NCBI GenBank assembly: GCA_032622095.1 | Contig: CP136068.1 | Span: forward strand, 138,021,989-138,085,988 | Length of the DNA stretch: 64,000 nt | Source: Siphonodentalium dalli | Taxonomy: Eukaryota; Mollusca; Scaphopoda; Gadilida; Siphonodentaliidae | Reading direction: 5' to 3' | Part shown: piece after piece, positions 43,300 to 56,500 of the stretch | Position numbering within the stretch: the first letter of the stretch is position 1 | Layout of the letters: every line of letters begins with the position of its first letter | Notes under the pieces: model-generated | The model's input: the letters and a program-made list of their open reading frames with translations, nothing else | Told to the model about the DNA's origin: nothing | The model's database searches: none | Made by a program: the position numbers and the translations under genes

Positions 43300-44170
43300 C
43301 TTTCGTGAGAAACAACAGCGGTAATCTAGGGAGTAGATATACATGTAGACATGTTCAAAAAACATGTTTATTTGTCGTTAAAATTTACAGCACTTTCAAC
43401 TGTCATTTTTATGCACATCAATCATTTCGCTAATTACACATATGTACATTCAAACATTATGCTTAGGTTTAATTTGAGTTATTAGTGCATTAAAATATTT
43501 CGGCAGATTTTGAGATAAATAGTTTTGCTGAGTAAGCTACCACGCACATGACCGGGCAGACCACCATTTATATACATAAACACTTATCTAATGACCTTGG
43601 GGAATACAGGTGCGCAATAGAAAATTACAGTCGAACTTTCTCAGCTTTAGTGCATACATGTACATGAAGCACAGAAAAACCTGTTTTCATTAACATTTTA
43701 GTATAAGGTGCCTTTCTAAATCTATGTGGGAGCGGGAAGTATCTACGTGCTGACACTGGCGTTCCAATCCCAATTATATACCTATATACATTTTTATTAT
43801 ATGCTAAGCTATCAAATAGTAGTATTTTTGCATCAGATATAAACCGTTATCGTCTAGTGAGATATCGATATCTCACTCGTATCCATCCGCGCAAAAATTA
43901 AAAGTGATTAGGTTTCTTGATGGATGACTAAGCTAAAAGTCCCTGAGTGTTCAGTTTGAAAAAAACTGTGAAATATGATCAATTAAATTATTTTCTTAAA
44001 CATACTGTGATGTTAACCCCTTTATCCCTCAACCAATCTGTCTGAAAATGGAACCATTTTAATATGCACAAGCTCATTAATGGTTAATTTTGCTTGGGTA
44101 TACAAATTTGATCTCTTTACTCTTTTATCAAGTTGAGTCATGGTCCAACTGAGCGGAGCATATAATAAAC
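43300..44170. other. No gene recognised; insertion relative to copy A
   Basis: Copy A jumps from the position equivalent to 43300 to that of about 45985, so this DNA was gained in B or lost in A. AT-rich; a GATATCGATATC word at 43861 is all that stands out. Confidence 0.45.
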
Positions 44171-44310
44171 AGAACATCTGCACTTTTTTGGTTGGACTTC
44201 TCATTCGTGATGACAAAAAAAATGAATTTCCACTTATGGAAATTCATTTTTTTGCCATCACTCATGAGATAATTCCCATATCCAATCAAAAAGTGTAGAC
44301 ATCCTCTATA
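44170..44310. repeat. About 140-bp inverted repeat, MITE-like
   Basis: AAAAAAATGAATTTCCA, loop of 4, then TGGAAATTCATTTTTTT. Pairing extends outward through TCATTCGTGATG/CATCACTCATGA and GCACTTTTTTGGTTGGA/TCCAATCAAAAAGTGT. Confidence 0.75.
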
Positions 44311-45984
44311 TATCTATATTTGGAAATGTCTCTCTGTTTTCCATAGAAATTGACAGGTAACCATCTCGAAATGGGTAACTTTTTACGAGGAAGATAATCA
44401 GGGACGTCGCTCCGTTGGGGGGATGTCCACATTCGAATTTCCATCCGCACCCACCCCCGAATGTACACACCCATCCCGCGTTGGGCTTTGATTTGTGCCA
44501 ACTGCAGTGTTATTGCTACTAGCCAGGTGGTGGTCTACTATGAGAAAATATGAGAACTGAACCAGAAATTTGCAAAATCCTAACATCTAGTGGCCTAACT
44601 CCAGGCAAATGCACATCCTTTATGTGTACTCATACCATAGGATTTACCACTCGTCGTTCGTTCGTTCGTCTGGCCGTCCACATGTCCGTCCGTCCCTAGA
44701 CAATGCATGCATGGTGCGAGAACTCAAAAGTTTTCTATCTGAACGGAACCAAATTTTGTACATGTGTATCAGTTTCTTTGCCCAAAATAAAGATCGGGGT
44801 CCAATATGTGTTTGATCCGAGTTTTTGTACGGAGTTATGGCCCTTTTTCGACTAAATATTCACGCATGCTGCAATAACTCACTGACATATGGTGCGAAGG
44901 GGGATATTGTACTACAATGTTGTTGTTGCTTTCTTTAGTCTCTGTATCGTAGAATAAGGTAACCAAATTTCGATTATTTGAAAGTCTGTTGAGTACGAAG
45001 TAATGTTACGGGTGGCAGATTAGTCGGAATGCGAAAATACAAATTGTCGTTGTCGAGTAATTTTTGTACAGTTTTCAAGCAACTGTATCAAATAACTGTA
45101 ATAATATATGCACACTCGTCTCATATACTCATCTACGTTATCGTATAGTCACTAGTCAGTGAGTGGCTTGAGTTTACGCACCGTATCAACATAATTTTGT
45201 GCACGATCATGAGTGACATGCGTTGCCCAATCCACTATCAGTTAAGTAATTTGATTACGTCTTGTACAAGGACATTCGTAATTTAATTTATGGCTCCAGC
45301 CATAAATTAAGTTTATATCAAATTATTAACTTTGATTTTAAGATGACATATTAACCTGAACGTTTACAGAATACATCATCGACTCAAATGACTTATTTTT
45401 CTTTATATTATCGATGTTAGATCGCTGTTATTACCGGGAATTTATTGAAAATGGCGTACAGTACCCCTTTAAAAACTGTCTGACATTTCAAATATTGTTC
45501 AGGATACGGACGTATACTTTATCTGTGTGGATAGCAATCCATGGTAAACGTAACTTTACATTGCAACAAATGCTACTTATCATACCACTAGCTTTATGGT
45601 TGTGTATACAAGCTTCAGGGCCAGGTTTGGGGCTTTTAATTTCATAAAAACTCAATTTTGACCTGTGCTATATACAGACAACGGGTTTCTAATGACGTTT
45701 TGTCACATTACCACAATATATAAACAACTACTGTATTGGTCCTTATTTATGCATATTTTGAAGCTTCCATTCTTATTTGTGCTGATTGTACACATATTTT
45801 GCCTGTGTTTGAACATTGGTTTAAAAAAAACGTATTTGTTTCCAATGGAATTCATAAATTGCTGTAACATTGAATATACATTGGCCACAACAATTATAGG
45901 TTATCCATTTATTTTTCTCCCATTAGCCCTAAGTGCATGACACTCCCCAATAGAAATAATATGTATGACACTAAGACACCGCAG
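44311..45984. other. No gene recognised
   Basis: Contains a small palindrome TTTATGGCTCCAGCCATAAA (45289-45308) and low-complexity CGTTCGTTCGTC near 44655. Frames up to 91 codons are hydrophobic but unrecognised. Confidence 0.45.
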
Positions 45985-46149
45985 ACCTGCCAACTCGACT
46001 TAGTTCAAGCCATCAAGATAAGAATTTGTCTGGGAATTTGTAGATATTTAAAGTACTAGCAAAATTAATAAAAGGCCGCAAGGCCACACGTTTGCAAATA
46101 AGGTGGCATTATTGAACCGGTGGCTTTTTTTTAGAAATGAAAAATTTGA

Positions 46150-47270
46150 TTCAGGGAACAATCATTATGATTCTAACTTTGCCTCTAACTGTCTGTGTTG
46201 TTAACAATCATTATGGTTCTAACTTTGCCTCTAACTGTCTGTGTTGTTAATAATCATTATGGTTCTAACTTTGCCTCTAACTCTCTGTGTTGTTAACAAT
46301 CATTATGGTTCTAACTTTGCCTCTAACTGTCTGTGTTGTTAACAATCATTATGGTTCTAACTTTGCCTCTAACTGTCTGTGTTGTTAACAATCATTATGG
46401 TTCTAACTTTGCCTCTAACTGTCTGTGTTGTTAACAATCATTATGGTTCTAACTTTGCCTCTAACTGTCTGTGTTAACAATCATTATGGTTCTAACTTTG
46501 CCTCTAACTGTCTGTGTTGTTAACAATCATTATGGTTCTAACTTTGCCTCTAACTGTCTGTGTTGTTAACATATTTGATTCTAACTTTGCCTCTAACTGT
46601 CTGTGTTGTTAACATATTTGATTCTAACTTTGCCTCTAACTGTCTGTGTTGTTAACATATTTGATTCTAACTTTGCCTCTAACTGTCTGTGTTGTTAACA
46701 TATTTGCATATTTGATTATAACTTTGCCTTTAACTGTCTGTGTTGTTAACATATTTGATTCTAACTTTGCGTCTAACTGTCTGTGTTGTTAACATATTTG
46801 ATTCTAACTTTGCCTCTAACTGTCTGTTTTGTTAACATATTTGATTCTAACTTTGCCTCTAACTGTCTGTGTTGTTAAAATATTTGATTCTAACTTTGCC
46901 TCTAACTGTCTGTGTTGTTAAAATATTTGATTCTAACTTTGCCTCTAACTGTCTGTGTTGTTAACATATTTGATTCTAACTTTGCCTCTAACTGTCTGTT
47001 TTGTTAATATATTTGATTCTAACTTTGCCTCTAACTGTCTGTGTTGTTAACATATTTGATTCTAACTTTGCCTCTAACTGTCTGTGTTGTTAACATATTT
47101 GATTCTAACTTTGCCTCTAACTGTCTGTGTTGTTAACATATTTGATTCTAACTTTGCCTCTAACTGTCTGTGTTGTTAACATATTTGATTCTAACTTTGC
47201 CTCTAACTGTCTATGTTGTTAACATATTTGATTCTAACTTTGCCTCTAACTGTCTGAGTTGTTAACATAT
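46150..47270. repeat. 46/43-bp minisatellite, about 25 units in two variants
   Basis: A constant core TTCTAACTTTGCCTCTAACT plus GTCTGTGTTGTTAACA alternates with two linkers. Units up to about 46565 have ATCATTATGG (46 bp); later ones have TATTTGA (43 bp). It is absent from the equivalent point of copy A (about 4862-4990). No coding potential. Confidence 0.92.
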
Positions 47271-47284
47271 TTAACAGACGAACA

Positions 47285-47870
47285 GATGCAAAACTACTTG
47301 CAATCACCATCATTAGTATCACATCGGAATCGCGAAAATCACCATCATTTGTATCACATAGGAATCGCGAAAATCACCATAATTAGTATCACATGGGAAT
47401 CGCGAAAATCACCATCATTTGTATCACATAGGAATCGCGAAAATCACCATCATTAGTATCACATCGGAATCGCGAAAATCACCACCATTTGTATCACATA
47501 GGAATCGTGAAAATCACAATTATTTGTATCACATAGGAATCGCGAAAATCACCATAAATATGTATCACATAGGAATCGCGAAAATCACCATAATTTGTAT
47601 CACATGGGAATCGCGAAAATCACCATCATTTGTATCACATAGGAATCGCGAAAATCACAAACATTTGTATCACATCGGAATCGCGAAAATCACAATCATT
47701 TGTATCACATAGGAATCGCGAAAATCACCATCATTTGTATCACATAGGAATCGCGAAAATCACCATTATTTGTAGCACATAGGAATCTCGAAAATCACCA
47801 TCATTTGTTTCACATAGGAATCGCGAAAATCACCATAATTTGTATCTCATAGGAATCTCGAAAATACACA
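47285..47870. repeat. 35-bp minisatellite, about 16 copies
   Basis: The unit contains TCACATAGGAATCGCGAAAA and TCACCATCATTTGTA. Same family as 5016-5200. Because 35 is not a multiple of three, an unbroken frame across it cycles through three readings (YHIGIAKITII, SITSESRKSP, VSHRNRENHH), so the apparent protein is an artefact. Confidence 0.92.
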
Positions 47871-48021
47871 TCATCACCACCCGTAACTAATACGTCGAAT
47901 ACCATCAATAAATCTCATAATTGGTAACGTTATATATTCTACCTTTATTATATATGTTTAGGCAACGGGAGCATTGGTGCTCTTTATGTTAAGAGGTGAT
48001 CTTTGGAAGGTTTGATAGGCT

Positions 48022-48029
48022 GACAAAAG
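48022..48029. repeat. Target-site duplication of FB2, left copy
   Basis: GACAAAAG, repeated at 60113-60120. A single copy at 5356-5363 in receptor locus A marks the uninterrupted site. Confidence 0.9.
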
Positions 48030-49384
48030 GGGTGTGACTAATTACCGGCCGGGACCGCCCGGGGACCGCCCGGGACCGCCCGGGTGGCCCCACGGGCCCG
48101 TGGACACAATATCTCGACGTTATAACGTAGCGACATGCCACCTGAGGGCAACATAGAAAAATTTACTCGCTCGCTCGATACGGCCGGTCATATTAACCCC
48201 ACAAATGCCGATATTGGCTAAAAGAGCCTGGGTGATTACGGGTGTCTTCGTGTGTTTTCAGACAGATTATTTTGGTCATTCGCGTTAGTGCAATACACCT
48301 GAGTGTTAATTCCATATATTGACTCGTTGACGCGTCCACGGCAGATGTTATTAACCCCTCAAAATACGGTAAAATAGTGTATAAACAAAAGAACCTTGGG
48401 ACCGCCCGGGCGACCCCATGGGCCCGTGAACACTATATCTCGACGTTATAACGTAGCGACATACCCCACGAGGTCAACCTAGAAAATGTTACTCGCTCGC
48501 TCGACTGCGGCCGGTGTTATTAACCCCTCAAAATCCGATAAAATGGTATATAAACAAAAAGAACATTGGGACCGCCCGGGACCGCCCGGGAGGCCCCATG
48601 GGCACGTGAACACTATATCTCGACGTTATAACGTAGCAACATACCCCACGAGGTCAACCTAGAAAATGGTACTCGCTCGCTCGACTCCGGCCGGTGTTAT
48701 TAACCCCTCAAAATCCGATAAAATGGTATATAAACAAAAATAACATTGGGACCGCCCGGGACCGCCCGGGTGGCCCCACGGGCTCGTGGACACAATATAT
48801 CGACGTTATAACGTAGCGACATGCCACCTGATGGTAACGTAGAAAATTTACTCGCTCGCTCGTCTCCGGCCGGTCATATTAACCCCACAATTGCCGATAT
48901 TGGCTAAAAAGAGCCTGTGTGATCACGGGTGTCTTCGTGTGTTTTCAGTCAGATTATTTTGTTGATTCGCGGTAGTGCAATACACCTGAGTGTTAATTAC
49001 ATATATTGACTCGTTGACGCGTCCACGGCCGGTGTTATTAACCCCTCAAAATCCGGTAAAATAGTGTATAAACAAAAGAACCTTGGGACCGCCCGGGACC
49101 GCCAGGGCGACCACAGGGCCCGTGGAAACTATGCCTCGACGTTATAACGTGGCGACATACCCCATGAGGTCAACCTAGAAAATCTTACTCGCTCACTCGA
49201 CTCCGGCCGGTATTATTAACCCCTCAAAATCCGATATTGGCTAAGAGGGCCCGGACAGCCCGGTGTCTTCTTTTGATTTCGGACAGCATATTTTGATGAT
49301 GCATGGTAGTGCAATACCACATGATAGTGACTTCCAGATATTGACTCGCTGACGCGTCAACCCAAAATCCCGCAAAATACCGTA
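48030..49384 (-). repeat. FB2 left arm, satellite monomers
   Basis: Reverse-complement orientation of the right-arm satellite. It has both the long (about 320 bp) and short (about 180 bp) monomer types. Landmarks are CTCGACGTTATAACGTAGCG, TACTCGCTCGCTCGA and TTATTAACCCCTCAAAAT. Confidence 0.88.
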
Positions 49385-50109
49385 TCACTATAAATATTCG
49401 GCTCTACATGATCGTAAATATCGCAATTTTCTTGAATTTTCAATAAATATTAATAACGTTACACCTATAATTTTTATATTTTGACACGAGCGGGTGTAAT
49501 TGTGTTGATTTCGACAGCAACTGCTTTTCTGAAGAGAGCCGCAGCAGATGTGAGAATGTGTTGATATCAATTAGCAGTAAAACGGTATCGCAATTGTTAT
49601 ACGTTAACCACTTCACAATAATCAGAAGACATATTGGCGGAGTTAAACCGAAACTGTGTTTTCATAACACTTGGGGAAGACGAACAGGGAATCTCGTGAC
49701 AACAGTGGAGATTTGCGATGAGGTTTCCGTGTTTTTATTGCAATCGAAAATGGTGTTACTCCCAAAATCTTCTTGGTGTTAGACAATAACGATCAAGATG
49801 ACGAAGAGAGTATTTGTGATACTGGAAACCCGTGTACTTAATTTGCGTACGGACCAATCACACGATATTACGTTATGGGGTAGATTATATATAATCGTGT
49901 GTGAATTAAAAATAAAATATACTCTGGCAGAGGTTGGAGCGAACACTCTGGCAGCAAGTGGAGCGAACAAGTCAGATTTTATTTGGCTTAATTAGTTCCT
50001 TGTTGTCAGAGCGTTAACACGAGTGAGTTGTGCGGTCGCGACTTCGGTTGTAACTGCCCTCGTGGTAACGCCAGACTGAGATGGTTTTGGATTAGGCTCA
50101 GGACGGATT
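49385..50109. other. FB2 core, upstream of ORF A
   Basis: Not repeated elsewhere in the window except its last part. 49935-50110 aligns with 51125-51271 (GGAGCGAACA, TTAGTTCCT, GTCAGAGCGTT, GGTTTTGGATTAGGCT), so both ORFs have the same leader. Confidence 0.6.
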
Positions 50110-50904
50110 ATGGAGCTAATCCCCGACGCCGCGTTGGCTGCTATACAGAGAAGCCGGTTAGTGGACGCTGTTAGTTGGTCTCTCCAAGCTAACAGGGGCT
50201 CTCTGGTTCTCTGTGTAGAATTCCGGACAGAAGATGCTGGCATCCAGAAGTCTTCTGCCGAGAACAGGAACGCCAAGACCCGCTGTACCACGAAGAAGGG
50301 GCCTCCCAAGAGAAAGAAACCCTCACAGAAAAGAAGGGACGCTGCCAGACGGGCGAAATGGAAGAAGCAGAAGGGGGTGACTGCAGATCGGCCAGTCGCC
50401 CCTCCCCGTGTGGATCAGCCGTCCAGAGTCATAGCCGGCAGGCCGGAGTTGTCTGAGAGACGCCCAGACGACCCGACCTGCAAGGAGACTGACGACATTG
50501 AACCAGCTAGCAGGGACTCCGTGGATCTGCCGGAGGTCCCTGCTGTCGTCGTCGAGGCTAGCGGAGACAGGGACGTGGATACCACCCCAGATGTTCCTGC
50601 CGCCAGCTTCGACGTGGAACTGGATAGCTTTACACCTCGGACACCGGATTACCATCACATCCCGGTGTCCCCCAGCTCTACTATCACCAGCGACAACACC
50701 AGCACAGCCACCACCCGTTCAAACGAGGAGTTAATCGCAGACACCATGCGATGGCTGGTAGAAGAACAACAAAGACATGTAGAAGAACAACAAAGACATG
50801 ATAGAGTAATGGCAGATATATACTCTGGCAGAGATGCTACGCTCCATCAACAACAACGGGAAGAAGAACAGGCAGCTGTGCTCCAACAACAACAGCAAAC
50901 ATAA
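50110..50904 (+). CDS. FB2 ORF A: basic, low-complexity protein of unknown function
   Basis: 264 codons from MELIPDAALAAIQ. The N-terminal about 55 residues (VSWSLQANRGSLVLCVEFRT) could be a small folded unit. A strongly basic stretch follows (KKGPPKRKKPSQKRRDAAR, then RAKWKKQKG). The rest is acidic and Pro-rich, ending in a predicted coil with EEQQRHVEEQQRHD and a CAA-repeat-encoded poly-Gln. The SQxRRDxxRxxxW pattern reminds me of nucleic-acid-binding ORFs of some invertebrate retroelements, but that is recollection. The leader and N-terminus are duplicated in ORF B. It may be cargo or an element-encoded protein. Confidence 0.55.
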   Translation: MELIPDAALAAIQRSRLVDAVSWSLQANRGSLVLCVEFRTEDAGIQKSSAENRNAKTRCTTKKGPPKRKKPSQKRRDAARRAKWKKQKGVTADRPVAPPRVDQPSRVIAGRPELSERRPDDPTCKETDDIEPASRDSVDLPEVPAVVVEASGDRDVDTTPDVPAASFDVELDSFTPRTPDYHHIPVSPSSTITSDNTSTATTRSNEELIADTMRWLVEEQQRHVEEQQRHDRVMADIYSGRDATLHQQQREEEQAAVLQQQQQT

Positions 50905-51271
50905 CTCCAACAACAACAACAACAAACAGAACTCCAACACAGAAAGAAAAAAAAGCCAAGAAAAAGAAATAATTATGTCTAGATCATTTCCATTTCACCT
51001 TCACCAATTCATGCTTATGTATTACCATAACATGTATCTCATTAAATTCAACAGTGGGTTGTAGGAAATGGGTGCCGCCCCTTTCAAATCCCCCCTGGTC
51101 CAATCCCAAACTCCCCATAGTAGTAGTAGTTGGAGCGAACAGGTCGTTATTGCTTCGACCTTATTAGTTCCTCTTTGTCAGAGCGTTGAGCACGGGTGAG
51201 TTGTGTGGCCGCGCCTCCGGGTGCAGCTGCCCCCGTGCTTAACGCCAGTGAGACGGTTTTGGATTAGGCTT

Positions 51272-51948
51272 ATGGATTTAATTCCTGAAGCTGTGTTGGC
51301 CGCAGTGCAAAAGTGTCGGGTAGTGGACATTGCTAACTGGAGTCTCCAGTCTAGCAGGGGCTACCTGACCCTTTGCCTGGAGTTCCGGACTGAAGATGCT
51401 GGCATCCAGCGATCGCAGGCCCGGAACACCAACTCCAAGACCACCCACTGTCCAACGAAGAGTGGGAAGAAGGGACCCACAAAGAAAAAGACGCATTCAA
51501 GAAGGAAAAGGGACGCTGGTCGACGAGCGAAATGGAAAAAGAAGAAGGGGGTGACCGTTGATCTGCCGGTCGCCCTTCCCGTGTGGTTCAGCCGTCTAGA
51601 GTCACAGCCGACAGGCCGGAGTTGTCTGAGAGACGCCCAGACGACCCGACCTGCATGGAGACAGGCGACATCTCACCAGCTAGCAGGGACTCCGTTGATC
51701 TGCCGGAGGTCCCTGCTGTCGTCGTCGAGGCAAGCGGAAGAAGGGAGCAGGAAACCACCCCTGTCGCCGCTGCCGAAAGAGAGATGGAATTGATGAGAGA
51801 GGAGCACAAGAAACGACTCGAGGTGCAAAAGAAACAAAACGAAGAACTTCAACGTCTCATAGAACAGACATCTCATCCACCTCCTCCATCTCCACCATCT
51901 TCAACCGAAAAACCGAATTCAAAGAAGAAAGGGAAAAAGAAAAGATAA
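51272..51948 (+). pseudogene. FB2 ORF B: frameshifted paralogue of ORF A
   Basis: Starts MDLIPEAVLAAVQ, like ORF A, with the same ANWSLQSSRGYLTLCLEF block and basic stretch. In the C run at 51578-51580 it lacks one base relative to ORF A. After that the homologous reading (PSRVTADRPELSERRPDDP, DLPEVPAVVVEASG) lies in another frame, up to 51948. The C-terminal part differs from ORF A: a coil (MREEHKKRLEVQKKQNEELQ), Pro-rich tract and a lysine tail. The pair is head to tail, 1.16 kb apart, which suggests tandem duplication of the whole unit including its leader. Confidence 0.6.
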
Positions 51949-53539
51949 AGTCAACATAAAAATGCTAAAAAAAAATTGTTTTATTCTCAAATAAAGGCAT
52001 TAATATGAGGGATTAAGGAGAGGTGCCTCTCGGCCCTTTCGACAATCCCGGGCTAGCCCCCCGAACCACTCACTCTACTAAATAAAATATAATTCTAAAT
52101 ATCTTAAAATCATGCGACCACGTATTCGATTCACGCTTCCATCCATGGTGCTCTATCCGTGTTCCGTCTGCTCTACTGAAGCTGAAGGTGAGTCAATATA
52201 TTTTATATGGGGGGGATGAACATATTACATATTATATATTTTCTTTATTAGCTCCACATATGGAGAGTATGATGACCTCCATCACCGGGAATAATGTTTT
52301 CAGTCCTTGCCCAAAAGGTCATGGATTGGGTTGCAATACGGGGAGGTACTTTGACCAGGAAAATCCAATTATACATGTCCAGTTGACATCAGATGTCTTA
52401 AAAGGGCACTAATTATTAATAAAATAAAATCATTAATTATATAATTTTTTTGCAATCTGATCGGTGAGAATTGAAACATGTGGGTAAAATTAGCCAACAA
52501 CGTTATAGATGCTGTTAACTTCAGACGACTTAAAGGGGCAAATGGCTTATTTTACAATAAACGCTATTTATTGGTCATAATATGATAATATTCTAGGCAT
52601 GTATAAATTGGTGCGTTAGATTAGACTAGTCGGTCCTTAAATAGTGACTTTTCAATTTCTATAAGTGGAGATAGAGCTGCGAACAAATATATGTGATCTG
52701 ATTTGGTTTGGGGGGGGGGGGGGTAACGTTTTCCCCCTGAATTTCGATATTAATAATATAGTTGCTTGTTTTTATGAATTATATTAGGCCTCATTGCATC
52801 GCAAGAGCTCATTCTCTTGGTTTAGAAGTAATTTTCGGGCCAACTTCTGTGATCGGAATTTGAGGTGGCGAGTAAAAAAACTTTCTAAAACTGGAAGTGG
52901 AATTGCGAAAAACAAATTTGTGACCTGTGACCCGAATTGGTGGGGGGGGGGGGGGGGGGGGGAATAACTTTATTATTAAAACTTGAAAGTCAGATGAGTT
53001 TCTTGTTTTATGTATTATATTAGGCGACCCATCAATGTTAACAGTCATTTCCTGGACATGGAAGCACCGTTTCGTTCAAAACTGTTATATTAGGTTGCCA
53101 TTGGATAGCGAATAACATTATTTTTAAAACTCCGACGTCAGATAAGTTTGTTAGTTTGTGCACTAGACGACACTTCAATCACAAATAGTCAATATCCAGA
53201 ACTGGAAGTTGAATTGCGAAGACAAAAATCTGCGATCTGAATTGGTTGTGGTGGGCGGCGAATTTGTGCATTACATTATGCGATCCATGAATGTTAACGT
53301 AATGTCCTGGATCTGGAAGCAAACTTTCTCTGAGAATCTCGGTGCACTGCCTTTCAGGTGGTGGCGGGGGTGGCGGTGTGCCGGCGAATAACCATTTCCT
53401 TAGAATGCTCCATGAATTCCGTCCCGAAAATGCAAGGATTCCCTGGTGGCCACCATGGTTCTGGCTAAGCAGACGATTTAGTAATATAAAGTGCATTTTG
53501 ACACCCCATGCACGACTTCAGTTCTTTTTGTTTATACAC
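51949..53539. repeat. FB2 core, downstream G-rich degenerate repeats
   Basis: Three diverged units near 52660, 52895 and 53195 contain AACTGGAAGT, GAATTGCGAA, TGTGA-CTGA and a G-run or GGTGG-rich stretch. G-runs are about 14 (52710) and about 20 (52943). No gene. It leads into the satellite of the right arm. Confidence 0.6.
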
Positions 53540-56500
53540 TATTTTACCGTATTTTGAGGGGGGATAACATCGGCCGTTGACGCTTCAACGAGTCAATATA
53601 TGGAATTAACACTCATGTGTATTGCACTACCGCGAATAACCAAAATAATCAGTCTGAAAACACACGAAGACACCAGTAATCACCCAGGCTCTTTTAGCCA
53701 ATATCGGCATGTGTGGGGTTAATATGACCGGCCGGAGACGAGCGAGCGAGTAAATTTTTCTATGTTGCCCTCAGATAGCATGTCGCTACTTTATAACGTC
53801 GAGAGATTGTATCCACGGGCCCGTGGTGCCGCCAGGGCGGCCCCGGGCGGTCCCAATGTTCTTTTTGTTTATATACCATTTTATCGGATTTTGAGGGGTT
53901 AATAACACCGACCGGAGTCGAGCGAGCAAGTAACATTTTCTAGGTTAACCTCATGGGGTATGTAGCTACGTTATACCGTCGCGATATAGTGTCCACGGGC
54001 CCATGGGGTCACCCGGGCGGCCCCAATGTTCTTTTTGTTTATACACTATTTTACCGTATTTTGAGGGGTTAATAACATCGGCCGTGCACGCGTCAACGAG
54101 TCAATATATCGAATTAACACTCAGATGTATTGCACTACCGCGAATCACCAAAATAATCTGTCTGAAAACACACGAAGACACCCGTAATCACCCAGGCTCT
54201 TTTGGCCAATATCGGCATTTGTGGGGTTAATATGACCGACCGGAGACGAGCGAGCGAGTAAATTTTCTATGTTGCCCTCGGGTGGTATGTCGCTATGTTA
54301 TAACGTCGAGATATTGTGTCCACGGGCCCGTGGGGACGCCCGGGCGGTCCCGGGCGGTCCCAATGTTCTTTTTGTTTATATACCATTTTATCGGATTTTG
54401 AGGGGTTAATAACACCGGCCGGAGTCGAGCGAGCGAGTACCATTTTCTAGGTTGACCTTGTGGGGTATGTCGCTACATTATAACGTCGAGATATAGTATC
54501 CACGTACCCATGGGGCCTCCCGGGCGGTCCCGGGCGGTCCCAATGTTCTTTTTGTTTATGTACCATTTTATCGGATTTTGAGGGGTTAATAATGCCGACC
54601 GGAGTCGAGCGAGCGCGTAACATTTTCTAGGTTAACTTCGTGGGGTATGTCGCTACGTTATAACGTCGAGATAAAGTGTACACGGGCCCATGGGGTCGCC
54701 CAGGCGGTCCCGGGCGGTCCCAATGTTCTTTTTGTTTATGCACTATTTTACTGTGTTTTGAGGGCTTAATAACATCGGCCGTGGACGCGTCAAGGAGTCA
54801 ATATATATAATTAACACTCAGGTGTATTGCACTACCGCGAATCACCAAAATAATCTGTCTGAAAACACACGAAGACACCCCTAATCACACAGGCTCTTTT
54901 AGGCAATGTCGGCATTTGTGGGGTTAATATGACCGACCGGAGACGAGCGAGCGAGTACATTTTTTTATGTTGCCCTCGGGTGGCATGTCGCTACGTCATA
55001 ACGTCGAGATATTGTGACCACGGTCCAGTGGGACCACCCGGGCGGTCCCAATGTTCTTTTTGTTTATATACCATTTTATCGGATTTTTAGGGGTTAATAA
55101 CACCGACCGGAGTCGAGCGAGCGAGTAATATTTTCTAGGTTGACCTCGTGGGCTATGTCGCTACGTTATGACGTCGAGATATAGTGTCTACGTGCCCATG
55201 GGGGCTCCCGGGCGGTCCCGGGCGGTCCCAATGTTCTTTTTGTTTATATACCATTTTATCGGATTTTGAGGGGTTAATAACACCGACCGGAGTCGAGCGA
55301 GCGAGTATCATTTTCTAGGTTGACCTCGTGGGATATGTTGCTACGTTATAACGCCGAGATATTGTGTCCACGTGCTCGTGGGGACGCCCGGGCGGTCCCG
55401 GGCGGTCCCAATGTTCTTTTTGTTTATATACCATTTTATCGGATTTTGAGGGGTTAATAACACCGGCCGGAGTCGAGCGAGCGAGTACCATTTTCTAGGT
55501 TGACCTTGTGGGGTATGTCGCTACATTATAACGTCGAGATATAGTATCCACGTACCCATGGGGCCTCCCGGACGGTCCCGGGCGGTCCCAATGTTCTTTT
55601 TGTGTATGTACCATTTTATCGGATTTTGAGGGGTTAATAATGCCGACCGGAGTCGAGCGAGCGCGTAACATTTTCTAGGTTAACTTCGTGGGGTATGTCG
55701 CTACGTTATAACGTCGAGATAAAGTGTACACGGGCCCATGGGGTCGCCCGGGCGGTCCCAATGTTCTTTTTGTTTATGCACTATTTTACTGTGTTTTGAG
55801 GGCTTAATAACATCGGCCGTGGACGCGTCAAGGAGTCAATATATATAATTAACACTCAGGTGTATTGCACTACCGCGAATCACCAAAATAATCTGTCTGA
55901 AAACACACGAAGACACCCCTAATCACACAGGCTCTTTTAGCCAATGTCGGCATTTGTGGGGTTAATATGACCGACCGGAGACGAGCGAGCGAGTACATTT
56001 TTTTATGTTGCCCTCGGGTGGCATGTCGCTACGTCATAACGTCGAGATATTGTGACCACGGTCCAGTGGGGCCACCCGGGCGGTCCCAATGTTCTTTTTG
56101 TTTATATACCATTTTATCGGATTTTTAGGGGTTAATAACACCGACCGGAGTCGAGCGAGCGAGTAATATTTTCTAGGTTGACCTCGTGGGCTATGTCGCT
56201 ACGTTATAACGTCGAGATATAGTGTCTACGTGCCCATGGGGGCTCCCGGGCGGTCCCGGGCGGTCCCAATGTTCTTTTTGTTTATATACCATTTTATCGG
56301 ATTTTGAGGGGTTAATAACACCGACCGGAGTCGAGCGAGCGAGCGAGTACCATTTTCTAGGTTGACCTCGTGGGATATGTTGCTACGTTATAACGCCGAG
56401 ATATTGTGTCCACGTGCCCGTGGGGCCACCCGGGCGGTCCCAATGTACTTTTTGTTTATATACCATTGAATCGGATTCTGAGGGGTTAATAACACCGGCC

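Noticed and set aside
47419-47712. 97-codon ORF as a gene
   Set aside because: The 35-bp unit read in three successive frames gives a cyclic peptide; no independent coding evidence.
47285-47870. CRISPR-like regular 35-bp repeats
   Set aside because: The units are directly adjacent with no unique spacers, and the window is eukaryotic. It is a minisatellite.
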